A stretch of 64,000 nt of DNA. Origin: Pseudomonas sp. JUb42 (lineage in GTDB: Bacteria; Pseudomonadota; Gammaproteobacteria; Pseudomonadales; Pseudomonadaceae). This document shows positions 45,027 to 53,051 of the stretch, one piece after another. Position 1 is the stretch's first letter; the number at the start of each line of letters is the position of its first letter. A program made the position numbers and the translations under genes. The notes under the pieces are model-generated. The model did not search any database. It was given only the letters and a program-made list of their open reading frames with translations, and had not been told where the DNA came from. The stretch is taken from assembly GCF_024807945.1 (NCBI RefSeq), contig NZ_JANUFD010000019.1, forward strand, positions 62,001 to 126,000, read 5' to 3'.

Positions 45027-45707
45027 TCACTGAACCGCGTGAACGTCATTCTGCGCCAGCAATTCCAGCACATTCTTCGACGCATTTTCCACATGCAGCA
45101 ACGCCGCCGCACAGGCGCCGGCCTCGTCGCGCAGCTGGATCATGCGCACGATTTCCTTGAGTTCGGCCAGGGTATGCACCATTCGCCCTTCTCGCCCGAG
45201 AGACAGGGCGCGCAGCAGGCTGACGCGATTATTCAACTGTTCCAGCATGCCGCCAACCACGTTGCTCTGCTCGATATCCAGCAACACATGATAGAAGCGC
45301 CGTTTGATATCCAGCAGCGCCGCGCCGTCCAGGGACGCGGTATGGGACTGGGCGACGAATTCGTCGAACACCTCGGCCAACTCGGTGACATCCTCGTCAC
45401 TGGCGTAGCGCACGAAGTTACGCACCGCGAGCACTTCCAGTGCGCCGCGCACGTCGTAGATCTGAATGGCATCCTTGGCGTCCACCGAAGCGACATAGGC
45501 ACCGCGATGGGGCACCTGCTCTACCAGGCCTTCGGCCTCCAGTTGCCGTAGCGCTTCGCGCAATGACGTGCGACTGACATCCATCGCCGTATAGAGCTGC
45601 TGCTCGACCAGTCGATCACCGGGCTTGAAACGCCCGGAGATGATTTCATTGCGCAGTGCATCCTGCACCTGATGCCGCAAGGACGAGGCCTGACGCTGTA
45701 CTTTCAT
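45027..45707 (-). CDS. GntR-family regulator (FadR/FCD subfamily)
   Basis: A 226-residue regulator: N-terminal winged HTH ('GDRLVEQQLYTAMDVSRTSL') followed by an FCD all-helical domain with 'YDVRGALEVLAVRNFV' and metal-type histidines later. FCD proteins respond to carboxylic acids. It adjoins the 11-gene cluster, and TTGT-N3-ACA-type palindromes occur upstream of itself (45809) and of two cluster promoters, so it is the probable pathway repressor. Confidence 0.88.
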   Translation of the reverse strand: MKVQRQASSLRHQVQDALRNEIISGRFKPGDRLVEQQLYTAMDVSRTSLREALRQLEAEGLVEQVPHRGAYVASVDAKDAIQIYDVRGALEVLAVRNFVRYASDEDVTELAEVFDEFVAQSHTASLDGAALLDIKRRFYHVLLDIEQSNVVGGMLEQLNNRVSLLRALSLGREGRMVHTLAELKEIVRMIQLRDEAGACAAALLHVENASKNVLELLAQNDVHAVQ

Positions 45708-45808
45708 GTGGTAATCCCTGAGACCCTGTCATTCATTACTGCGCCCATCGACAGCAGCGCCTGGAACACACCATAGCCCATGACATGGACCGACCGGGCA
45801 AAATCATA

Positions 45809-45819
45809 TTGTATTACAA
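45809..45819. promoter_or_regulatory. Candidate GntR autoregulatory site TTGTATTACAA
   Basis: A perfect odd-length palindrome (TTGTA-T-TACAA) 102-112 bases upstream of the GntR start. It matches the FadR-type TTGT-N3-ACAA form but not the longer GAYTGTCATACARTC shared by the other two sites. Confidence 0.4.
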
Positions 45820-45934
45820 ATGCTTTTCAAGGATGGCAGATTCAAACCTTGGCACTTCAACGTGTTGATAGCGAGCCAAACGCGTTACCTGCTTGAAATT
45901 TACTCGTGGACCTCTATGATTTAAATTTAATCGC

Positions 45935-45953
45935 TTTCAATCAATTTCAATCA
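45935..45953. promoter_or_regulatory. Direct repeat operator upstream of the toxin-antitoxin genes
   Basis: TTTCAATCA at 45935-45943 and again at 45945-45953, a 10-bp period, 15 bases before the antitoxin ATG. Helically phased repeats of this kind are typical binding sites for ribbon-helix-helix antitoxins that autoregulate. Confidence 0.5.
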
Positions 45954-45967
45954 TATTGGTGAACACC

Positions 45968-46240
45968 ATGGCTCACAGCGCAGAAACGCGGGTCGTTACC
46001 GCCCATGTGCCTTTGCTTCTTGCGGAAAAAGTCGATCAATTGGCCCTACGCCTTGAGCGCTCCAAAGGCTGGATTATCAAGCAAGCGCTCATGGCCTGGG
46101 TTGACCAGGAAGAAGAACGCAGCCGGCTGACGCTGGAGGCCATGGCCGATGTGGACGCCGGTCGTGTGATAGACCATCAGTCTGTACAGGCTTGGGCCGA
46201 CAGCCTGGATAGCGACAATCCCCTGCCGGTACCCGAATAA
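45968..46240 (+). CDS. Ribbon-helix-helix antitoxin (ParD/CopG type)
   Basis: A 90-residue protein from ATG 45968 (a TTG twelve bases upstream is also in frame). The N-terminal RHH domain 'VTAHVPLLLAEKVDQLALRL' then 'SKGWIIKQAL' gives DNA binding; the acidic tail would wrap the toxin. The stop shares a base with the toxin ATG (TAATG), as in type II modules. Confidence 0.85.
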   Translation: MAHSAETRVVTAHVPLLLAEKVDQLALRLERSKGWIIKQALMAWVDQEEERSRLTLEAMADVDAGRVIDHQSVQAWADSLDSDNPLPVPE

Positions 46241-46515
46241 TGGAGTTGATGTGGACCGGTAAAGCGCTGTCTGATTTATCCCGCCTTTATGAATTTCTTG
46301 CCCTGGTCAACCGCCAGGCCGCTGCCCGCACTGTTCAACAACTGACCTCATCTCCTACTGTGCTATTGAACAATCCGAGGCTCGGTGAACGCCTTGACGA
46401 GTTCGAGCCTCGCGACGTCAGGCGCCTGTTGATCGGCGGCTTTGAATTGCGTTACGAAATCCAGGGGCCGACGCTGTATGTCCTGCGCCTGTGGCATACC
46501 CGCGAAGACCGATGA
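46240..46515 (+). CDS. ParE/RelE-family toxin
   Basis: A 91-residue protein of the RelE/ParE fold: 'WTGKALSDLSRLYEFLA' at the start and 'FELRYEIQGPTLYVLRLWHTREDR' at the end are typical of ParE toxins. It would inhibit gyrase or act as an mRNA interferase if it follows the family. Its stop overlaps the start of the acetyltransferase gene (ATGA), an unusual third member of the operon. Confidence 0.85.
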   Translation: MELMWTGKALSDLSRLYEFLALVNRQAAARTVQQLTSSPTVLLNNPRLGERLDEFEPRDVRRLLIGGFELRYEIQGPTLYVLRLWHTREDR

Positions 46516-46982
46516 GACAGCCCATGACCTCACCCAACCTGCGCCTGGCAACGCCCCTCGACATCCCCGCCATCCAGCGCATCGTCCGGGATGCCTACTC
46601 GCCCTACATTGCACGCATCGGTCGCGAACCCGGGCCGATGAGCGATGACTACGCAGCCTTGATTGAGGCGCAACGCGTCCAGGTACTCGAGCGCGATGGC
46701 GCGATTGATGGCTTGCTGGTATTGATCCCCGAAGCCGAGGCGCTGCTGCTGGATAACGTCGCGGTGTCACCGCATGCCCAGGGTTTGGGGTTGGGTCGCA
46801 CATTAATGGCGATTGCCGAACAGACGGCACTGGACTTGGGCTACTGCGCCATCAGGCTCTATACCAATGAAGCCATGGTCGAGAACCTGGCGATTTATCA
46901 GCGCCTGGGCTACGTGGAAACCCATCGCGGAGAAGAAAACGGGCTAAAACGGGTGTATATGTGCAAAGTAATGGCTGAATGA
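46512..46982 (+). CDS. GNAT-family N-acetyltransferase
   Basis: The ATG at 46512 overlaps the toxin stop; a second ATG at 46524 is also possible. The 156-residue product has the acetyl-CoA loop 'AVSPHAQGLGLGRTLM' near residue 85 and a C-terminal 'YQRLGYVE' typical of GNAT enzymes. The substrate is unknown. Coupling to a ParE toxin could be chance or could mean co-expression. Confidence 0.82.
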   Translation: MRQPMTSPNLRLATPLDIPAIQRIVRDAYSPYIARIGREPGPMSDDYAALIEAQRVQVLERDGAIDGLLVLIPEAEALLLDNVAVSPHAQGLGLGRTLMAIAEQTALDLGYCAIRLYTNEAMVENLAIYQRLGYVETHRGEENGLKRVYMCKVMAE

Positions 46983-47074
46983 TGGCACCTTCATTGCTAC
47001 ATTGAACCGGCAGTTCACGCCCGTGCTCTGTATCAGACACACCCCAGCCCTCGTGATGTCTTCTGCGCCACAAC

Positions 47075-48586
47075 ATGGAGTCCGTGTGCATGCCGTTACC
47101 CGCCCGTTTTCTTGAGCACTACCGCAAGGCCGACCGCACCATGCTTGGCGTGGTCTGGCTGATGTTCTTCTTTTCCTTGGGTCTGGCTTTCTGGCATGAC
47201 ACCTTTATTCAGGCGTTTGTCATCGGCGGCGGTACCAGTCTGTTACTGACCCTGGCCTATCGCCTGATCGGCGGTACGCGCCTGATGCGTTGCGCGCTGG
47301 GCATGGGTCTTATGGTCATGGCCGCGCTGCATATCAATCAGGCCCTGGGCGTGATCGAGTCGCACTTCGGCATTTTCGCTCTGCTCGCGGTGCTGACGTT
47401 CTATCGCGACTGGCTGCCGATCCTTGTCGCGGCGGCCACCATCGCTGTGCACCACGTGCTGTTCCATGCCTTGCAGATGCAGGGCTGGCCGGTGTTCGTG
47501 ATGGAGCACCATGGCGGCTGGAGCATGATTTTCGTGCACGCGCTTTATGTGGTCATGGAGACCATCGCCCTGCTCTACCTGGCCACGCAAAGCCAGGCCG
47601 ACGCGGTGGAAAGCCAGGACATGCTGGACAAGATGCTCACCGCCACTTCGCAGTTCACTCTGGATGCCGGGCCAGACAGCACCGGCAGCGCCCATGTCTC
47701 ACTTGCGCAGCGTTTCGATCAGTTCCTGTCGCAGATCACCAGCCTGATCGACGGCGTCACCCGAGACTCCCATGGCCTCGGCCAACTGGGTCAGGAACTG
47801 GCCAGGGCCAGCACTACGCTGGAAGTCGGGGCACGCAATCAACTGACGGAAATTGCCCAGGTGACCGGATCAATGCAGCGCATGGGCGACGCCATGCAAA
47901 ATATCACCGTCAACGTCGAGCGCGCCGCCGAGCACGCCGGCCAGGCCAGTGTGCAGATAACCAAGGGCCAGGAAAGCGTCAACCGCGCACAGAATGAAAT
48001 TGCGCTACTGGCCTCAAGCATCAAGGGCACCAATGAAACCGTGCAGTTGCTCGCCGGGCATGCCGACCAGATCGGCACCGTACTGGAAGTGATCAGCAGT
48101 ATTGCCGACCAGACCAACCTGCTGGCCCTCAACGCCGCCATCGAAGCCGCTCGCGCCGGTGAGCAGGGCCGCGGTTTTGCCGTAGTCGCCGATGAAGTGC
48201 GCAACCTGGCGCAACGCACCGCCGTGTCCACCCAGGAGATCAAAGCCATCATTGATGCCCTGCAACAGGGCAGCAGCAAGGCTGTTGCGGCCATGCAGGA
48301 CAGCCACAAAGGTGTCGAGCGTTGCGTTGAGGACAGTCAACAGGCGGCGGCGATGCTACGGGCGGTGGGCAGTGATATTTCCCATATCGATGAGCTCAAT
48401 GGCCATATCGTTAACACCACCCGCGAACAATCCAGCGCCAGCGATGAAATCGTCGGGCGCCTGGCGTCGGTGCAGAGCATTGCCCGCAGCACCGCCGACG
48501 ACGTCGAGACCCTGGCCCTGAGCAGTCAGCGCCTGCCGCCGATTGCCGTGCGCCTGGATGCATTGGGGCGCACGTTTCGGCAGTAG
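47075..48586 (+). CDS. Methyl-accepting chemotaxis protein with histidine-rich membrane domain
   Basis: A 503-residue chemoreceptor. Instead of a periplasmic sensor it has about six membrane segments in residues 20-175, carrying many histidines ('HINQALG', 'ESHFG', 'VHHVLFHAL', 'EHHGGW', 'VHALY'). No HAMP domain is evident. The signalling tip 'IADQTNLLALNAAIEAARAGEQGRGFAVVADEVR' (read as two parts) is canonical. The first ATG is 47075; the second at 47090 may be used. It may sense a membrane-soluble or metal/haem-bound signal. Confidence 0.87.
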   Translation: MESVCMPLPARFLEHYRKADRTMLGVVWLMFFFSLGLAFWHDTFIQAFVIGGGTSLLLTLAYRLIGGTRLMRCALGMGLMVMAALHINQALGVIESHFGIFALLAVLTFYRDWLPILVAAATIAVHHVLFHALQMQGWPVFVMEHHGGWSMIFVHALYVVMETIALLYLATQSQADAVESQDMLDKMLTATSQFTLDAGPDSTGSAHVSLAQRFDQFLSQITSLIDGVTRDSHGLGQLGQELARASTTLEVGARNQLTEIAQVTGSMQRMGDAMQNITVNVERAAEHAGQASVQITKGQESVNRAQNEIALLASSIKGTNETVQLLAGHADQIGTVLEVISSIADQTNLLALNAAIEAARAGEQGRGFAVVADEVRNLAQRTAVSTQEIKAIIDALQQGSSKAVAAMQDSHKGVERCVEDSQQAAAMLRAVGSDISHIDELNGHIVNTTREQSSASDEIVGRLASVQSIARSTADDVETLALSSQRLPPIAVRLDALGRTFRQ

Positions 48587-48616
48587 GCGCCAATAGGGCG
48601 ATTTCTATGGATTGAT

Positions 48617-48780
48617 TGTGGGAGATCCCGCCCCATCTAAGCCGCCGCGCTGTCACGCAGCAAACACTGACCGGGGCAGGGAGCAAATCTTGTGGGAGCG
48701 AATTCATTCGCGAAGAGCACAGGTACATCCGACGCATCTTCATCGGTTGGAATACTTTCGCGAATGAATTCGCTCCCACA
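48617..48780 (-). repeat. Composite extragenic repeat, copy 2 (reversed)
   Basis: Same unit as 2841-3004 in reverse order: tail first (TGTGGGAGATCCCGCCCC, GCTGTCACGCAGCAAACACT), then the palindrome TGTGGGAGCGAATTCATTCG to its complement ending at 48780. It lies between the chemoreceptor and the TonB receptor genes. Confidence 0.85.
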
Positions 48781-48817
48781 GTTCGCTCCTACCGAGTCTG
48801 CGGCCTGCGATAGATGA

Positions 48818-51247
48818 TCAAAACCCGACCGTCGCCGAGAACAGATAAGTCCGTGGCGTCGCCAGGGTCAGGCCCGGCTCGCTGTCATCCGAGGCACCGG
48901 CCGAGCTCCAGTAGCGCTTGTCCGCCACGTTTTCGATATTGGCGCGCAGGGTGACGGCCTTGTCGTCGACTTTGAAGGCGTAGCGCATACCCACGTCGAA
49001 GCGCTCCCAGGAATCGATTTCCTTACTGTTGGCCTGGTCCAGATACTGTGAGCTGGAGTAGATACCGCGCCCGGTCAGGGTTACGCCCTGCAGGCCCGGC
49101 ACATCCCATTCGGCACCGAGGTTGACGTTGTACTCAGGTGTGGCAGGCGCACGGTTGCCGTCGAAGGTGCCGTTGGCGGTGCCCTTGAGCTTGCTGTCGA
49201 TGTACATGACGCCGCCCAGCACACGGAAACCCTTGAGCGGCTCGCCGAACACGCTCAGCTCCGCGCCGCTGTTCTCGCGCTTGCCGTTGGGGCCGAAGGT
49301 GCGCGTGGTGGCGTTGGTCTCGTAGGCCGGTTGTTTGATGCGGAATACTGCGGCGGTGACGGCCACAGGGCCGAAGTCATACTTGGCGCCCACTTCGACC
49401 TGACGGCTGATAAATGGCGGGAAAATCTCGTCTTCGTTGATCGAAGTCGACGGCGCAATCTTGCCCTGGCTCAGGCCTTCCATGTAGTTGGCATACAACG
49501 ACAGGCGTTCGGTGGCCTTGAACAGCACGCCACCGGACGGCGAAACCTTTTCTTCGTCATAGGCTGTGTCGCCTTTGACACCATCACTCCAGTCATCGAC
49601 CTTGACCCGCTGCCAGCGCCCACCAAGGGTCAGCAACAGGCGGTCATCGAAGAAGCCCAGGGTGTCGGACAGCGCCACGCCGCTGAAGCGGTTCTCGGTG
49701 TAGACCTTCGGGTCATAGCGTGTCGGCCTGCTCGGCGTCGGCGTTTGCACCGGGTTGAACAGGTTGCTGGGCGCCGCCGCATAACGCGCGCCACCGTTTT
49801 CGAAGTCCATATAGAAGTAGCTGGCCGCCAGGTTGACCTCATGACTGACCGGGCCAGTGTGGAACCAGTTGCGCACGCCCGCCGTGCCTGTGCGCACGTT
49901 TTCGTCACGGGTGAAATCCCGTGGCTGCACGCTGAAGTCCCCTGCCGTATTGGTGATCGCCACGGCATGACGAAGGAAGTCATGGTTGCTTTTACGCGCA
50001 CCGACACCGCCATAGACCATCACCGAATCGCTGACGTCGTACTCGGCATTGACCGTGCCGAAGGTGTCCTTGGTGCGCGCCTTGCTCCAGCCCTCGGCAT
50101 AGTTGTCCCGCACATCATTGGGGTTGGGCACCTTGGCATTGGCACCGATCTGCACGCGTTCCTGGGGCGCATCGGTATCGCGCTCGGTATGGCCGATATC
50201 GGTGGACAGGCGCAGGCGATCACCACGGAAATCCAGGCCCAACACGGCCATCTCGCGGTCGACACTCTGGTGATCCCACTCGGTGTCCCCCGACTGCTTG
50301 ACGCCATTGAAACGCAGGCCGAACTGGTTTTCGTCACCAAAACGCCGCCCCACGTCCACCGCCCCACCGACCTGATTGTTCGAGGCGTAGCTGCCGGTAA
50401 ATTCGGTGATGGGCTTGTCGGTGGCGCGCTTGGGCACCACGTTGATGCCGCCGCCGACGCTGCCCCGTGGCGAGATGCCGTTGATTAACTGGCTCGGGCC
50501 TTTGAGGATATCCACCCGCTCCGCCATTTCCATGTCGATGGTGTAGGTCGGCAGCACGCCGTACAGGCCGTTGTAGGCCACGTCACTGTTGAACAGGCTG
50601 AAGCCGCGAATGGTGAACTGCTCGTAACGCCCGCCCGCCGGGTTGGTCGAACGCACCGAGGGGTCACTGTTGATCAGGTCGCCCAGGGTCCGCGCCTGCA
50701 GGTTTTTCACCGCCTCACTGGTGTAGGTGGTCTGGCTGAACGGGGTTTCCATGAAGTCTTTGGCACCGAGCAGCCCTTGAGAGCCCTTGCGCGCCACCTG
50801 GCCACCGGCATAGGCCTGGCCGTCGGTACTGTCATTGGCACCGACGATAGACGTCGGCGCCAATTGCAGGCCGCTGCCTTGCGGCGCCGGGGTCAGGGTG
50901 TAGGCCTGATCGCCCACGGGCAGCAATTGCAGGCCGGAGCCTTGCAGCAGCCGGGCAAAGCCCTCTTCCACGCCATAGTTGCCGGACAGCCCGGCGCTAT
51001 TGCGCCCGCTGACCAGCGCCGGGTCCACCGACAGATTGACCCCGGCCAGCCCGGCAAAACGGGTCAGTGCGGCACCGAGGCTACCGGCTGGCACCTCGTA
51101 AGTGCGCCGCCCCGCCGTCTCCGCCCAGCTGAGCGGGACGAACAGCGGACTGGAACTGAGGGTCAGCAACAAACTGAAATGCAATAGCGGACGCAAGCGG
51201 TAGGACGATACTGCGGACATGGAGGGAAGCTCTCGTATTTTGTTCAC
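48818..51247 (-). CDS. TonB-dependent siderophore receptor with N-terminal signalling domain
   Basis: An 809-residue outer-membrane receptor: signal peptide ending near 'PLSWAET', an STN domain at about 50-110 ('YEVPAGSLGAALTRFAGLAG') that contacts the anti-sigma factor, a plug with 'TLGDLINSDPSVRS' and 'FTIRGFS', and a barrel ending in 'YLFSATVGF' with terminal phenylalanine. It belongs to ferric-siderophore receptors of the FecA/FpvA group. It is the third gene after fecI- and fecR-like genes, 41 bases from the latter. Confidence 0.93.
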   Translation of the reverse strand: MNKIRELPSMSAVSSYRLRPLLHFSLLLTLSSSPLFVPLSWAETAGRRTYEVPAGSLGAALTRFAGLAGVNLSVDPALVSGRNSAGLSGNYGVEEGFARLLQGSGLQLLPVGDQAYTLTPAPQGSGLQLAPTSIVGANDSTDGQAYAGGQVARKGSQGLLGAKDFMETPFSQTTYTSEAVKNLQARTLGDLINSDPSVRSTNPAGGRYEQFTIRGFSLFNSDVAYNGLYGVLPTYTIDMEMAERVDILKGPSQLINGISPRGSVGGGINVVPKRATDKPITEFTGSYASNNQVGGAVDVGRRFGDENQFGLRFNGVKQSGDTEWDHQSVDREMAVLGLDFRGDRLRLSTDIGHTERDTDAPQERVQIGANAKVPNPNDVRDNYAEGWSKARTKDTFGTVNAEYDVSDSVMVYGGVGARKSNHDFLRHAVAITNTAGDFSVQPRDFTRDENVRTGTAGVRNWFHTGPVSHEVNLAASYFYMDFENGGARYAAAPSNLFNPVQTPTPSRPTRYDPKVYTENRFSGVALSDTLGFFDDRLLLTLGGRWQRVKVDDWSDGVKGDTAYDEEKVSPSGGVLFKATERLSLYANYMEGLSQGKIAPSTSINEDEIFPPFISRQVEVGAKYDFGPVAVTAAVFRIKQPAYETNATTRTFGPNGKRENSGAELSVFGEPLKGFRVLGGVMYIDSKLKGTANGTFDGNRAPATPEYNVNLGAEWDVPGLQGVTLTGRGIYSSSQYLDQANSKEIDSWERFDVGMRYAFKVDDKAVTLRANIENVADKRYWSSAGASDDSEPGLTLATPRTYLFSATVGF

Positions 51248-51288
51248 TTACCTGGAATGACCAGTGAGGCGAAAAAAAGGGACAGGCT

Positions 51289-52251
51289 TCATGCAGTATT
51301 TTTTTGCGTGGTGGTTTTTCTTGGCACCAGGGTGACCCAATAGCGGGTACGCATCTGCACCTCCAACGGCAGACTGGCCGCGAGCAACGAGAGCACCCGG
51401 TCGGTATTGTCGAGGCGGAAACTGCCGGTGACCCGCAGTGTTTCCAGCTCCGGCTCCCAGCGCAGCAGGCCGGTGCGGTAGCGGCCAAGCTCGCGCAGGA
51501 AGTCGCCTAGGGCCTGGTTCTGCGCCATCAACACACCGTCGCGCCAACCGGGCAACAGCGCATCGAAGCTGCTGACCGGGCCGGCCCCGCTGCGCAGCAG
51601 GCTGACCTGTTGCCCGGCGCGCAAATCGAGGCTCGGCCCCTGCAGCGGCTGCAACTGCACCGTGCCGCTGATCACCGAGACCCGGCAATCATCGGCATTC
51701 AGACGCACACAGACTTCGCTCTGGCTGACCACGATGCGCCCGTATGGCCCATCGATGGTCAAGGCGGCGCTGCCCGGCACCTTGAGGGAAATCTCGCCGC
51801 GCAGCAGGGTCACGCGGCGCTTGCCCAGGTCGACATTGACGGCGCTGTCAGTATCGAGCTGCAAGGTGCTGCCGTCGGCCAGGGTCCGGCGCCGCTGTTC
51901 GCCGGTAGCGGTATGCAGGTCGGCGCGCCAGACATCCACCGGCAATTGCCGGCTGATCAGCCAGGCGGTCGGGACCAATGCGGCCAGGCCCAGAGCCCGC
52001 TTGAGCATGGCCCGGCGGTCCTGATCCGGTCGATCCAGAGTGGCCAGGGCCAGGTGGGTCGGCAGACCGCTGAAGCGCTGGCGCAGTTGCTGGACCTTCT
52101 GCCAGGCGCGCTCATGAGTACTGCTGCTGTCGCGCCAGTGCTGCAACTCGCGCTGATCGTCAGCACTGGCGTCACCGGATTCCAGCAGCGCCAGCCATTG
52201 CGCCGCCCGCCGTGCGACTTCGCGATCAGCGCTGGAGACCTGGCGAATCAC
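51289..52251 (-). CDS. FecR-like transmembrane anti-sigma/signal transducer
   Basis: The GTG at 52251 overlaps the sigma-factor stop (GTGA) and is the likely start, 320 residues; a TTG at 52269 is also in frame. The N-terminal cytoplasmic region has 'EVARRAAQWLALLESGDAS' and 'WRDSSSTHERAWQKVQ', a single membrane segment near 'GLAALVPTAWLIS', then the periplasmic FecR domain ('RRRTLADGSTLQLDTDS', 'RGEISLKV'). It relays receptor occupancy to the sigma factor. Confidence 0.92.
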   Translation of the reverse strand: MIRQVSSADREVARRAAQWLALLESGDASADDQRELQHWRDSSSTHERAWQKVQQLRQRFSGLPTHLALATLDRPDQDRRAMLKRALGLAALVPTAWLISRQLPVDVWRADLHTATGEQRRRTLADGSTLQLDTDSAVNVDLGKRRVTLLRGEISLKVPGSAALTIDGPYGRIVVSQSEVCVRLNADDCRVSVISGTVQLQPLQGPSLDLRAGQQVSLLRSGAGPVSSFDALLPGWRDGVLMAQNQALGDFLRELGRYRTGLLRWEPELETLRVTGSFRLDNTDRVLSLLAASLPLEVQMRTRYWVTLVPRKTTTQKNTA

Positions 52252-52757
52252 CAGTCCACCAACAGGCAATGTTCATAGGCCTGGGCCATATAGCGCTTGA
52301 TGGTGCGCTCGGACACGGCCATGCGCTCGGCGATTTCGCGATAGCCCAGGCCTTCGAGCTGACTCAACAGAAACGCCCGGCGCACCAGCGGCGGCAGACC
52401 GTCGAGCAGTTCGTCCAGGGCTTGCAGGGTTTCCAGCAGCAACCAGCGCTGCTCGGGGGACGGCGCACTCTCTTCCGGCATCTGGGCCAGGGCTTCGAGA
52501 TAGGCGGTTTCCAGACTGCGACGGCTGTAGAAGTTGCTCAGCAGGCGCTTGCCCACGGTCAACAGATAGGCCCGGGGTTCGCGCATATCGACGATTTGCT
52601 GGGAGCTTGAAAGCACCCGCAGGAAGGTGTCATGACTCAGATCCGCCGCGTCCCAGGCATTGCCCATGCGTCGCCGCAGCCAGCTTTCCAGCCAGCCATG
52701 ATGGTCGCGATACAAGGTATGCAGGGTCGCCTCCGTCGGCATTACGGCTTCAGTCAT
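52248..52757 (-). CDS. ECF sigma factor, FecI type
   Basis: A 169-residue sigma-70 family protein of the FecI-like ECF group: region 2 'YRDHHGWLESWLRRRMGNAWDAADLSHDTFLR' (read in two parts) and region 4 near 'LSQLEGLGYREIAERMAVSERTIKRYMAQA'. It directs RNA polymerase to the receptor promoter when iron is scarce. A Fur box sits just upstream, and its stop is coupled to the FecR-like gene. Confidence 0.93.
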   Translation of the reverse strand: MTEAVMPTEATLHTLYRDHHGWLESWLRRRMGNAWDAADLSHDTFLRVLSSSQQIVDMREPRAYLLTVGKRLLSNFYSRRSLETAYLEALAQMPEESAPSPEQRWLLLETLQALDELLDGLPPLVRRAFLLSQLEGLGYREIAERMAVSERTIKRYMAQAYEHCLLVDW

Positions 52758-52788
52758 GTCTAGAGTCTCTGGGGCGAAGGCTGTCGCA

Positions 52789-52807
52789 AATGAGACTGAT
52801 TCTAATT
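52789..52807. promoter_or_regulatory. Fur box upstream of the sigma-factor gene
   Basis: AATGAGACTGATTCTAATT is a good match to the 19-bp Fur operator form (AATGANAATnATTNTCATT-like hexamer pattern), 32-50 bases before the sigma-factor ATG, so iron repression of the operon is expected. Confidence 0.75.
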
Positions 52808-52875
52808 AGTGTTGTGCAGGGAAACCAAGTTCTTTTTCATCAAGCAACGCGTAACGTACTGAATCGCAAAAACTC

Positions 52876-53030
52876 TGTGGGAGCGAATTCATTCGCGAAA
52901 GCGGTGTTCCAGGCGATGAAGATGCGTCGAATGTATCGGCCCCTTCGCGAATGAATTCGCTCCCACAAGATTTGCCCTAATGTTTGCTGCGTGACAGCGC
53001 GGCGTCAAAGGCGGGGCGGGATCTCCCACA
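52876..53030 (+). repeat. Composite extragenic repeat, copy 3
   Basis: Palindrome TGTGGGAGCGAATTCATTCG to its complement, then the tail (CTAATGTTTGCTGCGTGACA, GGGGCGGGATCTCCCACA). Same order and strand as copy 1; located upstream of the sigma-factor promoter and after the LysR gene. Confidence 0.87.
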
Positions 53031-53051
53031 GGACCGGTGTATGCCCTCGCC

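Noticed and set aside
49331..50488. A 385-residue plus-strand frame opposite the TonB receptor
   Set aside because: The receptor is clearly real on the minus strand with signal, STN, plug and barrel; the opposite frame has no domain.
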